A stretch of DNA of 64,000 nt from CBDBBY01 sp965205055 (GTDB lineage Bacteria; Pseudomonadota; Alphaproteobacteria; Rhodobacterales; Rhodobacteraceae), in the NCBI GenBank assembly GCA_965205055.1, contig OZ242030.1, positions 4,340,001 to 4,404,000 of the forward strand, read 5' to 3'. The notes beneath the pieces are model-generated. The model was given only the letters and a program-made list of their open reading frames with translations, was not told the DNA's origin and did not search any database. Shown here piece after piece: positions 1-9,056 of this stretch (positions are counted from its first letter, which is position 1; each line of letters begins with the position of its first letter). Position numbers and translations under genes: made by a program.

Positions 1-621
1 TTCGATCCTGTCGCCGTGCTGAATGCAAGGGCGCCCAAGTTCGAGAAGAAACTCCCTCGGCCGTTGGACGAAGATTCAGCCAAGGATGTTCTGAAGTTCG
101 TGGGCAAAAGCCCGGGAACAAAATGGATCGCCGCCCGGGACGAGGCCGTGGTTTCGCTTCTTTACGGATGCGGTTTGCGAATTTCGGAAGCGCTTTCACT
201 TACATGGAGCGACCATCCGCTCTCTGAAACCATCAAGATTCGCGGCAAAGGAAACAAGGAAAGAATCGTGCCTGTCCTTCCTGTCACTCGCGACGCGGTA
301 TCAAGATATGCCGAATTGTGCCCGGTCCGAAACGAGCCGGATGCGCCGCTGTTCGTTGGAGCAAGAGGAGGACCGTTGAACCAGCGAACGGTCCGGAAGA
401 CAATGGAACAAGCGCGAATCGGCTTGGGGCTTCCGGCGACCGCCACGCCTCACGCGCTCAGGCATTCGTTCGCCACCCATCTGCTGAAGTTCAGCGGTGA
501 TCTCCGCGCGATCCAAGAATTGCTGGGGCACTCGTCGCTTTCCACGACCCAAGCCTATACGGCCGTCGAAAAAGCCCAGCTTCTGAAAATCTACGAACGC
601 GCTCATCCGAGAGCATCGTAG
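1..621 (+). CDS. xerC: Tyrosine recombinase XerC, 3' part (5' end outside window)
   Basis: The frame is open from the first base, so the gene begins upstream. About 206 residues remain of a family of roughly 300, and they cover the whole catalytic domain. The tyrosine-recombinase residues are all visible: Arg in CGLRISEAL, Lys in GKGNKER, His and Arg in HALRHSFATHLL, a second His in LLGHSS and the nucleophile Tyr in TTQAYT. XerC works with XerD at dif to resolve chromosome dimers. The start of the core-binding domain is missing from the window, so XerC rather than XerD is a judgement from the C-terminal sequence. Confidence 0.85.
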   Translation, partial: FDPVAVLNARAPKFEKKLPRPLDEDSAKDVLKFVGKSPGTKWIAARDEAVVSLLYGCGLRISEALSLTWSDHPLSETIKIRGKGNKERIVPVLPVTRDAVSRYAELCPVRNEPDAPLFVGARGGPLNQRTVRKTMEQARIGLGLPATATPHALRHSFATHLLKFSGDLRAIQELLGHSSLSTTQAYTAVEKAQLLKIYERAHPRAS

Positions 622-1104
622 CCCTGCAATGACTGGATTGCCAACAACGAAAAGCGCAGCCGAAATCAGCAGATGCGCTGCCCTGTCGAGCGAAAGAGCA
701 TTGCTCGTCCATCCCACCTTCTCAACGCCTGAAACACGGATGGCGTTCGGCTGATCCTCGTCCCGTATGGCATATTTGTCTGAGCTCACCCATTGATGCG
801 ACTCCGCCTTGACGCCAGAGTTACGGGCCCGCAAGATGCTTCCGCTTCAAAATCCACAACTGAGCCGGAGGAAGCAAAGATACAACCATTTGGAATGCCA
901 AGGCAATCTGCAAAGGCCGCGATGGTCGCCTCGGCTTGTCGCGCTACGCGAGGATTCGCGGGGCCTCGAAACCCCGGTTCGACGTACAACCGACGGGAGC
1001 GGGCCATCAAGTGCCACGAGAGCTGCCGGCGTCCATGCACGAAGGCGTCGCACCCAGGATGAACACTCTTGATTCGAATACCCTGATGCGTCATTCATTT
1101 TGCC
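622..1104. other. Intergenic stretch, no supported gene
   Basis: Several short frames are open on both strands, but none has a convincing start, ribosome-binding site or recognisable protein. It may hold decayed coding sequence, but I cannot identify it. Confidence 0.4.
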
Positions 1105-1737
1105 ATGAGTGACAAAACACCGGACGTGCATGCCGCATACGCGCTGGAAACGCCCGAGGATCACAAACGTCTCTATGCCGAATGGGCCGAAGATTATGAC
1201 GAGGGGTTTGCAGAGCAGAAAGATTATCAACTTCACATCCGCACCGCTCAAGCCTTTGTCGGCGCAGGCGGGCAAGGTCCTGTTCTGGATGCAGGGGCCG
1301 GCACCGGCCTGTGCGGTGAAGTTCTGACCGATCTGGATGTGGGACCGATCGATGCCGCGGACATCAGCACCGAAATGCTGGGGCAGGCAATGCGCAAGGG
1401 AATTTATCGAGACGTCATCGAGGCTGATTTGAACCGGGGCATACCTGTTCCACCCGACAATTACTCGGGAATTGTTTCTTCGGGTACCTTTACTCTTGGC
1501 CATCTGGGTCCCGAAGTGCTTCCAGCTTTGCTGCGCGTCGCCAGACCCGGCGCACAGTTCGCTCTGTCAATCAACACCAAACACTTTGAGGTATCACGGT
1601 TTGCCCACGCCCTGCAGAACATGGAAAGGAGCCAGATCATAAACTTGAAACTGCCGAAAGTGCGCATTTACGGTCATCAGTCCGCAGGACCGAACAAAGA
1701 CGATACGGCCTATATCGCCTTGTTCAAAAAAGCCTGA
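1105..1737 (+). CDS. Class I SAM-dependent methyltransferase (METTL27-like)
   Basis: This 210-residue soluble protein has the class I fold. Motif I is VLDAGAGTGLCGE (about residue 60), an acidic motif follows in IDAADIS, and a GTFTLGHL motif sits near residue 130 where motif IV is expected. The N-terminal AEWAEDYD pattern resembles small methyltransferases related to METTL27/WBSCR27. The substrate is unknown. The ATG start has little Shine-Dalgarno complementarity. It stands alone, with non-coding DNA on both sides, so the context gives no help with function. Confidence 0.8.
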   Translation: MSDKTPDVHAAYALETPEDHKRLYAEWAEDYDEGFAEQKDYQLHIRTAQAFVGAGGQGPVLDAGAGTGLCGEVLTDLDVGPIDAADISTEMLGQAMRKGIYRDVIEADLNRGIPVPPDNYSGIVSSGTFTLGHLGPEVLPALLRVARPGAQFALSINTKHFEVSRFAHALQNMERSQIINLKLPKVRIYGHQSAGPNKDDTAYIALFKKA

Positions 1738-2186
1738 GAACTATACGCCAACACCATTTCCATCCCGGATCGCGATTTGCGGCGAATGCGAGCGCACATT
1801 CCTCGTGGCCCTCGGACCCGTAGGCCACATCGGCCATGCGCAACCGCCGCGAGGTGATCCGGTTCATCATATCCCGAAAATTGGCGTCCTCGGATTCACG
1901 CGCAGTCTTTTTTGGTTCCGGCGCAAGCCGGCAGCGAGCAACTTTTTTCTGGAAGACGAGCGAGCTTCCATGCACGGCCAAATAAATGACCGCCAGATGC
2001 GAATTCGTGGATGCGCTGTCTCTGCGCCACCTCAGAATTGAATCAACGCCCCTTCGGCAGCAATTCCATCGCGATGTGACGGTACACGCGTTCCGACAGC
2101 TTCGCACAGGTGCCATTTGCCTGATCGGATCAGGCGACCAAATGAACCGTATCCGGATACCTTTACGGTTTTGATGGTGTAACGCG
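1738..2186. other. Intergenic stretch with a GNRA-type hairpin
   Basis: No gene could be supported. At 1918-1931 there is a perfect 5-bp stem with a GCAA tetraloop (CCGGC-GCAA-GCCGG). A T-run follows only about 10 bases later, so it is at best a weak terminator. Short open fragments on the minus strand look like decayed coding sequence without an identifiable origin. Confidence 0.35.
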
Positions 2187-2741
2187 TCAATCTATAGAGT
2201 CCGACGCTAGCAACAGGCATGCGCCTAGTATCTTTCTCGTGTCGTCGAACACCGATGGCTTCTCTCCTTTCCATCTCGAATACAACCTGTGCGGCACTTG
2301 CCGTCCGTCAATCAAATGCTCCAAGCATTCCCCCGTCTCTCCGATGAACGCCTGCAACCGTGCAGCCATGTTGGCGCGATAGGCATCCCAATGCTTCGCC
2401 TCCATTCTAAGGTGAAACAATGAGCTCCGGGCGCGCGAGCGGATTTCGATGGAATCCAGCGATCGGCCGACGCTTGGCCATCTGCCGAAGGCGCGCTCGT
2501 AGGCGCGGCGCGCAAGCGTCTCCGCGCCCATCAGCCGCAGGACGAAACCGGCATTCGCGATGCTTGTCCAGATCCTCGCATCGCCGCTCCTGAAGCAAAG
2601 GCAAGCGATCACGCAGCCCGCCAAAAATCCTGCCGCAGCGGCTGCAAGGCGCTTTGAGCGCATGCATTCGTTCGACCATTCCTGAAGACGCTCCCAAATC
2701 AGGTCGGAGCGGCGCCAGCCCGAACTAAGGGCCGCGCGCAT
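2187..2741 (-). CDS. Hypothetical single-pass membrane protein
   Basis: This 184-residue protein is not recognised. It has one hydrophobic segment, AAAAAGFLAGCVIACLCF (about residues 27-44), after a short N-terminal region rich in Arg and Trp. A predominantly helical, charged domain follows. Starting at the ATG at 2741 puts it 16 bp downstream of the livF stop, so it could be the last gene of the transporter operon. A start further upstream at 2786 would overlap livF. No clear ribosome-binding site precedes either start, so its reality rests on the long frame and protein-like composition. Confidence 0.45.
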   Translation of the reverse strand: MRAALSSGWRRSDLIWERLQEWSNECMRSKRLAAAAAGFLAGCVIACLCFRSGDARIWTSIANAGFVLRLMGAETLARRAYERAFGRWPSVGRSLDSIEIRSRARSSLFHLRMEAKHWDAYRANMAARLQAFIGETGECLEHLIDGRQVPHRLYSRWKGEKPSVFDDTRKILGACLLLASDSID

Positions 2742-2757
2742 TTCGGCGCGGTTCGAG

Positions 2758-3465
2758 CTAGATCCCCAAATACGCGGCTCGGACATGGTCGTCGTCACGA
2801 AGGGCTGACGCCTCTCCTTCCAAGGCAACAGCGCCGGTTTCCAACACGTAGGCGTAATCCGCCAGACCGAGAGCCAATTCGGCATTTTGCTCGACGAGAA
2901 CGATTGAAACGCCGGTGCCGCTGATCTGTTGAATGATGACGGCGATCTCGTCCACGACGACAGGGGCCAAGCCCATTGACGGCTCGTCCATCAAGAGGAG
3001 CCTCGGCTGCGCCATCAATGCCCTTCCGATCGCAAGCATTTGCTGTTCGCCGCCGGAAAGCGTCTTTGCAAATTTGCGCCGCCGCTCAAGCAGCCTCGGA
3101 AATCGCTCGAAAATCGAAGCAAGGTCGGAACTCACGGTCTCCTGATCCTTCCGCAGATACGCTCCTGTCCGAAGATTCTCCTCGACGGTCAGGTCCGGGA
3201 AGACCCTGCGGCCTTCCGGGACATGCGCAATTCCCTTTGCGACGACGACGTCGGGCGGCAGGCAGTCGATGCGCTCGCCATCGAAAACGATTTCGCCGGC
3301 CGAAAGCTTTTCCAGCCCGGAGATCGCGCGAAGCGTCGTCGTCTTCCCGGCGCCATTCGCCCCGATCAGGGTTGCGATGCCGCCCCCGCCCACCGAAAGC
3401 GATATTCCGCGCACCGCCGCGACCTTGCCGTAATTCACAACGGCATCGCGCACCTCAAGCAGCAT
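2758..3465 (-). CDS. livF: Branched-chain amino acid-type ABC transporter ATPase LivF
   Basis: A 235-residue ABC ATPase of the HAAT family. The Walker A (GANGAGKTT), signature (LSGGEQQM), Walker B (LLLMDEPS) and switch His region (VLVEQN) are all intact. LivF is one of the two ATPases that drive LivH/LivM import at the inner membrane. Its start overlaps the end of livG by 11 bp, which suggests translational coupling. The adjacent ring-cleavage cluster suggests that the substrate could be an aromatic or related acid rather than leucine, but that is inference. Confidence 0.92.
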   Translation of the reverse strand: MLLEVRDAVVNYGKVAAVRGISLSVGGGGIATLIGANGAGKTTTLRAISGLEKLSAGEIVFDGERIDCLPPDVVVAKGIAHVPEGRRVFPDLTVEENLRTGAYLRKDQETVSSDLASIFERFPRLLERRRKFAKTLSGGEQQMLAIGRALMAQPRLLLMDEPSMGLAPVVVDEIAVIIQQISGTGVSIVLVEQNAELALGLADYAYVLETGAVALEGEASALRDDDHVRAAYLGI

Positions 3466-4225
3466 GCCGCGAACTTCCGAGATACGCCTCGATCACGGTC
3501 GGATCGCGGCGGATTTCCTCCGGCGTGCCTTCGGCGAGCAGCTGGCCGAAATTCATGACCGTGATCAGATCGCACAACCCCATGATGGCGTGCATGTCGT
3601 GCTCTACGATCAGAATCGTGACTCCGGCCTCCTTGATCTTGAGCATCAAGCCCATCATCGTTTTCGTCTCTTCCGGGTTCATCCCCGTGAACGGCTCGTC
3701 CAGAAGAAGCACCTCCGGGCGCGCGGCCATCGCCACCGCTATCCCAAGCGAGCGCTGGTGGCCGTGGGCGAGATCGCCCGCTCTGGCATCCTTGAGATGA
3801 AGCATCCCGAAAAAATCCAGCACTTCGTTCGCGCGCGCGAGGGCGCCGCGCCGGTCCGCGCCGTCCCAGCCCGCGATGGCAGCGAAGATGTTTGGACGAA
3901 ATATCAAATGCGTGCCGACAAGAACGTTCTCCAACACGGACATTTCGGAAAAAAGCGTCGAATGCTGGAATGTCCTGATGACGCCTCTCCTTGCGACTTC
4001 AAACATCCGCAAACCGGAGATGCGCTCGCCCTTCAGCGCGATTTCGCCCTCTGTCGGAATATAGAATCCCGAAATCACATTGAATGTCGTGGTCTTTCCC
4101 GCTCCATTCGGGCCGATAAGGCCGTGGATCGAGCCATGCTCGACTGAGAATGAAAGGCCGTCCACGGCCGCCAGCCCGCCGAATCGCATGCACAGGTCCG
4201 ACACTTGCAGGAACGGCGTGCTCAC
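3455..4225 (-). CDS. livG: Branched-chain amino acid-type ABC transporter ATPase LivG
   Basis: A 256-residue ATPase with Walker A GPNGAGKTT, a Walker B LLLDEPFTG and a C-terminal EAYLG motif typical of LivG. The signature loop reads LAHGHQRSLGIA, the usual divergent form for this subunit. The GTG start at 4225 overlaps the livM stop by 4 bp (GTGA), so translation is probably coupled. It is the second ATPase of the importer. Confidence 0.92.
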   Translation of the reverse strand: MSTPFLQVSDLCMRFGGLAAVDGLSFSVEHGSIHGLIGPNGAGKTTTFNVISGFYIPTEGEIALKGERISGLRMFEVARRGVIRTFQHSTLFSEMSVLENVLVGTHLIFRPNIFAAIAGWDGADRRGALARANEVLDFFGMLHLKDARAGDLAHGHQRSLGIAVAMAARPEVLLLDEPFTGMNPEETKTMMGLMLKIKEAGVTILIVEHDMHAIMGLCDLITVMNFGQLLAEGTPEEIRRDPTVIEAYLGSSRHAA

Positions 4226-5220
4226 GAATTTCCCCGCGTCTGAGCGCCCAGCACGGATTTGAGCGCAGGAGCCGAAACCGCCTTTTGCACGATTCCCTCC
4301 AAGCCCTTGGGAAGAAAAAGCACCGAAGCGATCAGCACGAGTCCGTAAACCAGCGGACGCCCTTGCTCCAAACCCATCTCTCGCAAAACGATTTCATTGA
4401 GCGTCATGAGCACGATGCATCCGATGATCGGTCCGTAAAAGGTTGCGGTCCCGCCCACGATCGCCCACGTAAGCACGAACACCATTTGCTCGATATCGAA
4501 GCTGTTCGGATTGATCGTCCCGATATAGTGGGCCAGCAGCGCGCCGGCCAGCCCGGCGAATCCGGATGCGATGACGAATGCGAGCGTCTTGTAAGCGCGC
4601 GCATTGATGCCGGCGGACTCCGCCAGCCGGTCCTGCCAATGCACGGCGTGGAACGTCAGGCCGACCGGCGACTTCTCAATCCTCCATAGAATCCATAGGC
4701 TGACTCCGACGACGGCGAGCGAGAAGTAATAGTAGCTGGTCGGCTCGAAAAAATCGAATTGCCAGATGCCAATGTCGAAGTCGGGCATCGGATCGATTTT
4801 CTTGATCCCTTTCGGTCCGCCGAACGGATCCCGGAAACGCTTCCAAAGAAGGCGGATGACCTCGCCCGCCGCGAAAGAGCCGATCAGAAAGTAAAAGCCT
4901 TTCATTCTGAACAGAGGATAGCTGAGCGCCATCGCGATCAATGCCGCCGTACATGCGCCGAGCACCATCGCGACCGGCACGAACACTCCGAATTCCTTTG
5001 AATAGAGAGCTGAGGCGTAGGCGCCCACCCCCATGACCACGACGTGCGCCAGCGACCATTCGCCTGTCAGGGCAAGCAGCCGGTAGGATGCGACGACAAG
5101 CACGTTGATCGTCAGGAAAACGAGGATTTCCTGTTGCGAGAAACTTAGCCCGAAAGGCAGCGCAAGCAGCGCGGCGACGAGGATCGCGGCGGAGGCCGCG
5201 AGGGCTGCAGTTCTACGCAC
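4222..5220 (-). CDS. livM: Branched-chain amino acid-type ABC permease LivM
   Basis: A 332-residue polytopic permease. It has many hydrophobic segments and the LivM-type core, including GEWSLAHVVVMGVGAYASAL near residue 53 and the cytoplasmic ESAGINARAYK loop (the EAA-like ATPase contact) near residue 205. It starts with GTG at 5220, overlapping the end of livH by 8 bp. It pairs with LivH to form the membrane channel. Confidence 0.92.
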   Translation of the reverse strand: MRRTAALAASAAILVAALLALPFGLSFSQQEILVFLTINVLVVASYRLLALTGEWSLAHVVVMGVGAYASALYSKEFGVFVPVAMVLGACTAALIAMALSYPLFRMKGFYFLIGSFAAGEVIRLLWKRFRDPFGGPKGIKKIDPMPDFDIGIWQFDFFEPTSYYYFSLAVVGVSLWILWRIEKSPVGLTFHAVHWQDRLAESAGINARAYKTLAFVIASGFAGLAGALLAHYIGTINPNSFDIEQMVFVLTWAIVGGTATFYGPIIGCIVLMTLNEIVLREMGLEQGRPLVYGLVLIASVLFLPKGLEGIVQKAVSAPALKSVLGAQTRGNS

Positions 5221-6082
5221 GATCAGCTGTTCCGAACAAGCCCGTCGGCTTGATGATCAGGACTCCCAACATCAGCAGGAGACCGACGATATCCGCGATG
5301 ACGCCGTCCCAAATGGTCGTGACCGCCGTGTGGACGAATGCATACGCGAATGCGGCGACAACCGCGCCCTCCAACGATCCCACGCCGCCGACGATGATCA
5401 CGATGAACGCGGCCACGATTACCGAATGACCCATATTCGGATTGACCGAGATGAGCGGAGCCGTAAGCGCTCCGGCAACGCCGGCCAGCGCTCCGCCGAT
5501 GAACATCGCCATCATCGAGGTTTTCCGAATCGAAATGCCTTGCAATGCGGCTGCCTCGGGATCTTGCGCGCTTGCCCGCAACGCCCAGCCGAAACGGGTC
5601 CGCCTCAGGAACAGCCAGAGAGCCCCCAAAAATGCCGCAGCCGCGACGATGACCGCGAGACGCTGCGCCGGCAGCCTTACTTTTTCGGAGAAGACGATGA
5701 CCTCTTGGGTCACCGGCGGCACGTGCTCCATCCGCACGCCGAAGCCCATCGATACCAGCGCCTGCAGAACGACGAGAAAACCTATCGAGGCGACGAGGCC
5801 GCCGAGCGGATTGCTCCGGAGCGGCCTGAACATCGTGAATTCCATCAGCAGCCCGACGCACCCGACAAACATGAGGGCGAGCGCCGCGACGAGCACGAAC
5901 GGCATTTCAAGTCCGGTGTAGAGCGCGACGACCACGTACGCGCCGAGCATGAAAAGCTCGCCGTGCGCGAAGTTGATGACGCCCATCACGCCGAAGATCA
6001 GCACGAGACCCACCGCGACGAGCGACAAATACGCAGCCGCATAAAGTGCGTTCAGGCCCGTCTGGGCGATCAACTCAATCAT
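5213..6082 (-). CDS. livH: Branched-chain amino acid-type ABC permease LivH
   Basis: A permease of 289 residues from the ATG at 6082; a TTG two codons upstream is the alternative start. The family hallmark VINFAHGELFMLGAYV is present near residue 35, as is the RASAQDPEAAALQGI cytoplasmic coupling loop. It is the first permease after the binding-protein gene, with an 80-bp gap. That is a common place for partial termination, so that the periplasmic protein is made in excess. Confidence 0.92.
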   Translation of the reverse strand: MIELIAQTGLNALYAAAYLSLVAVGLVLIFGVMGVINFAHGELFMLGAYVVVALYTGLEMPFVLVAALALMFVGCVGLLMEFTMFRPLRSNPLGGLVASIGFLVVLQALVSMGFGVRMEHVPPVTQEVIVFSEKVRLPAQRLAVIVAAAAFLGALWLFLRRTRFGWALRASAQDPEAAALQGISIRKTSMMAMFIGGALAGVAGALTAPLISVNPNMGHSVIVAAFIVIIVGGVGSLEGAVVAAFAYAFVHTAVTTIWDGVIADIVGLLLMLGVLIIKPTGLFGTADRA

Positions 6083-6162
6083 GGGCAAGCAGGTTCTGCC
6101 GACGGAATCTTCCGCGCGGCGCAGCGCCTTCGCCGGACGTGCGCCGCGCTCGAATCAAAGGA

Positions 6163-7467
6163 TCAGCGCTGGTCCCACATCTGTCCGTATGCGGACATAT
6201 GTTTCTTCAGGAGCTCGCCGTGGCTGGCATACCAATCCGGGATCGACCGGAACTCCTTGACCGTAGCCTTGCCGTTTTCGATCGCAACCACCGGCCAATT
6301 CCCGACCAGCGCGTTGTCGATGCCGAAAAGGTCTTCGCCCCACCAGTCGGCCGTTCCGAACGCATGCTCGCCCTTGCCGCCGTCCTTCATTGCGGTCAGC
6401 ACGGCGTCGGGCTCGATGGATCCGGCTTTTTCCGCGGCCGATTTCCAAAGCTCCATGATGGAGGCGTACTCCCAGCTGACCGCTCCCCATTCTCCGGGAT
6501 GGCGCTCGTTGTAGACCTCGTAGAACCTGTTCGGGTCCGGAAAGTTGATGAAGCTTTCGTTCAGGGCCGGATCGTCGAAATCCGGGAACTGGAAAAGGAA
6601 CCCTTCCATGAACTCGACCGACGTTTTCTCGATCATCTGCTCGTAGAAGTCGGCCGTGCAGGAAATGATCTGGCCTTCGTAGCCCTGCTGGAAAAGCTGC
6701 TCCGTGATCGGATGGACGTAATCTGCGTAGCAGGTGTCCAAACAGAAGATATCCGGATTCTGCGAGAGCAATTTCGTCACCACCGGAGCGAAGTCGGTCG
6801 TCGCCGGATCGAACAGCAGCGGATCCTGCTGCATCGATATGCCCGCGGCTTCGAACGCAGCCAGATATGTTGCGACCGACGGAAGGCCCAAGGCATCGTC
6901 CTGCGCGCACATGACGGCCGTTTTGAGGTCGGGCTTGTTCTCGGCGAGCCACTCGACGCCAGTGACATTGTAGATCGGATGGACCTCGGCGGGCGCCAAG
7001 AGAGTGGTCGTGTCGGGACCCAAGTCCGAAGGCAGGAGCGTCGAGAACAGAACGCCCGTCCTGTCGGCCACGGGCTGAGCGCCCGGCCAGGTGTCGCCGC
7101 CAAGCATCATAACGAATACGACGCCGTCCTCGCGGATTAGCTTGGTCGCGCCGGTTCTGGCTTTGGCTGGATCGTATTCGTTGTCGTAGGCAACGAACTC
7201 CACCATTCGGCTCTGGCCGCCTATGTTGATTCCGCCGGCCGCATTCACCCATTCGCCCCAGATGCGGCAGCCGTCGAGCCCTGGCTTACCCCACGCGGCG
7301 ACAGGCCCTGTAAGCGGCGCGAGAAAACCTATCTTGATCGTTTCGCCTTCGCTCGCGATTCCGCGTCCGGGAACTGCGAGGCCGAGCGTGCCGAGTCCGG
7401 CCAATGCTGACGCCGACTGGATGAATCTGCGGCGCGACTGCGTCCGGGATATGAAGTTTGCAAACAT
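6163..7467 (-). CDS. Tat-exported LivK-type substrate-binding protein
   Basis: This 434-residue periplasmic binding protein heads the liv operon. The N terminus carries a twin-arginine motif (SRRRFIQ) followed by a hydrophobic stretch ending near GIAS, so export is probably by Tat rather than Sec. The mature part is a Peripla_BP_6 fold (IKIGFLAPLTGPVAAWG, then GVVFVMMLGGDT). A strong ribosome-binding site, AGGGGG, sits just before the ATG. HAAT binding proteins also recognise aromatic acids and amides. The divergent galB-like cluster makes such a ligand plausible, but no residue here proves it. Confidence 0.85.
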   Translation of the reverse strand: MFANFISRTQSRRRFIQSASALAGLGTLGLAVPGRGIASEGETIKIGFLAPLTGPVAAWGKPGLDGCRIWGEWVNAAGGINIGGQSRMVEFVAYDNEYDPAKARTGATKLIREDGVVFVMMLGGDTWPGAQPVADRTGVLFSTLLPSDLGPDTTTLLAPAEVHPIYNVTGVEWLAENKPDLKTAVMCAQDDALGLPSVATYLAAFEAAGISMQQDPLLFDPATTDFAPVVTKLLSQNPDIFCLDTCYADYVHPITEQLFQQGYEGQIISCTADFYEQMIEKTSVEFMEGFLFQFPDFDDPALNESFINFPDPNRFYEVYNERHPGEWGAVSWEYASIMELWKSAAEKAGSIEPDAVLTAMKDGGKGEHAFGTADWWGEDLFGIDNALVGNWPVVAIENGKATVKEFRSIPDWYASHGELLKKHMSAYGQMWDQR

Positions 7468-7897
7468 TTTTCCCCCTATGTCTCTTGTGCAGACTGCGGG
7501 CGGTCGTCCGTTCAGTCGGCCGGCCGCAGCCGTTGCGAAGAGTCAAGGCTAGCAAATAAATGTGCGGTTTCAACTGCAAGTTGGAACCGGATTCCGATCG
7601 CCCGACGAATTCGGAGTTCCATTCGCTGACGGATGATTCCTTATCGCGAGTCAAAAGTTCCCGTTGCATGGGAAAAACGATGGAGGTTCGCGACCAGGCC
7701 GGCGACCGCTTCGCTTGATCGACCAATCCGGAACGCCGGACGCAGGTTGAACGTGGCAAGAATGCACTCAACCCGCCACAATCGGCATTGTTTTGCCGGA
7801 AGCGCTTTTGACAGGAACGCACTAACCGGAATAGTCTTGAAGCGGCCCGGACGAGCAGACCGCGCCCAATAAAAAAAATAAAATTGTAGGCAGAGCA
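7468..7897. other. Divergent intergenic region between the binding protein and the outer-membrane protein
   Basis: This 430-bp spacer has no supported gene. It should contain the promoters of the leftward liv operon and the rightward outer-membrane protein gene. The part just before 7898 is A-rich. Confidence 0.5.
7808..7837 (+). promoter_or_regulatory. Candidate sigma-70 promoter of the outer-membrane protein gene
   Basis: A perfect -35 hexamer TTGACA (7808-7813) is followed after 17-18 bases by only a poor -10 (ATAGTC or TAGTCT). It lies about 60 bases upstream of the start codon at 7898. The -35 match is exact, but the -10 is weak. Confidence 0.3.
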
Positions 7898-8698
7898 ATG
7901 AAAAAGGCGCACTTCCGCAATAGCGGGCCTCGCCCGGATGTCGGGCAGGCCGCTTCGTTCGCTGTCTGGCTTCTGGCGGCTGCGCTCGCCGCGTCCGCGT
8001 CGGCGGAAACGCATCGGGGCAATTCCGGAGGCGGGACCGCATATGCAGGGATTTTTGCGGGAAGCGCGAAATCCGTGAACGAAGTTCTGGACATCACCGG
8101 ATTCGCCAACTGGGGCAACCCCGGCTACACCGTGAAGTTCCCGGGCGAAGACGTTGTCGGCGGCGCCCTCATCGGCAAATCTTTCGAATCCGACGGGATT
8201 CCGCTTCGAATGGAATTCGACGGGACGTTCGGGAGCATCGTCGGCAGCTCGGACATGCTGGATCCGACCGACAAGGACGAAACCGGCAAGGTTGACATCC
8301 GTTGGGTCACGACTGCGAGGATTGGCCTCGAGCGGGATATCGGAAACGCCACCGCGTTCGTGACCGGCGGCGTCGCGATGGCGCAGATCAGAAAATCAAT
8401 AACGGACATCGATTTCAGCGAAAATGCTCCGTCCGCAGTCGATCCCGACGACTCTTTCGCCAGTTCCGGGACGGATCTGGGCTGGGTTGTCGGCGTTGGC
8501 GTCGAGACGCCGATTTCCGACGCTTGGTCGCTAAGGCTTGAAGGCCTGTATATGGAGTTTGAATCGTCGACCCACACCGTGAATCATTCGGGCGACGGCC
8601 GTTGCGGCCCCGGAAACGCGAGAATGGCGTGTCCTTTCAGATTCGACAGCGATCTCACGATCGTCCGATTGGGGGCGATCCGGGAATTCGGGCATTGA
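7898..8698 (+). CDS. Outer-membrane beta-barrel protein (Omp25/OmpA-like barrel family)
   Basis: This 266-residue protein has an N-terminal signal peptide (hydrophobic FAVWLLAAALAASASA, cleavage near residue 36). A succession of amphipathic strands alternates with Gly/Asp-rich turns, as in small eight-stranded barrels such as Omp25 or Omp31. It ends with a short strand, IVRLGAIREF. It lies between the liv transporter and the aromatic cluster. A role as a porin for the same substrate is possible but unproven. Confidence 0.7.
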   Translation: MKKAHFRNSGPRPDVGQAASFAVWLLAAALAASASAETHRGNSGGGTAYAGIFAGSAKSVNEVLDITGFANWGNPGYTVKFPGEDVVGGALIGKSFESDGIPLRMEFDGTFGSIVGSSDMLDPTDKDETGKVDIRWVTTARIGLERDIGNATAFVTGGVAMAQIRKSITDIDFSENAPSAVDPDDSFASSGTDLGWVVGVGVETPISDAWSLRLEGLYMEFESSTHTVNHSGDGRCGPGNARMACPFRFDSDLTIVRLGAIREFGH

Positions 8699-9056
8699 AC
8701 GATCCGCCGCCGGGGCCATTGATCACCGACCCGAACGCAAATTGAAATCCTGAGCGGGCCATTCCGCCGCCGTCGCCCTTGATGCGCCGCTCTTTTCGAA
8801 CTTGAGGTCCAAGATCGGATCAAGGCGAATCCGAGCGAGCCAAGACTGCCGAGACGTGGAATGCCGCCGAGAACGATTGACTCGTCCGCCCGTCATCGCG
8901 ATGATCTGCATGTTGTTTTCCTCTTGCCAAAGAGCGGAAAATCTCCGGATGGCGGGATTTCAAGCCGTTGCATAAGCATCCGCCGCGCGGTATCCGGATG
9001 GATATTTCGCCAACGGTTCGCGGCGGTAGAGCCGTTTCAGGATAGAGAGACCGCGC
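8699..9056. other. Intergenic region upstream of the ring-cleavage cluster
   Basis: 358 bp with no supported gene. It presumably carries the promoter of the 9057-12505 operon, but no convincing -35/-10 pair, operator or neighbouring regulator gene was seen. Confidence 0.4.

Noticed and set aside
1..621. Integrase of a genomic island at the left edge
   Set aside because: The protein matches housekeeping XerC, and no attachment repeats or island genes follow directly.
1918..1931. Rho-independent terminator at the CCGGC-GCAA-GCCGG hairpin
   Set aside because: The stem is short, the T-run is about 10 bases away, and the nearest gene ends 180 bp upstream.
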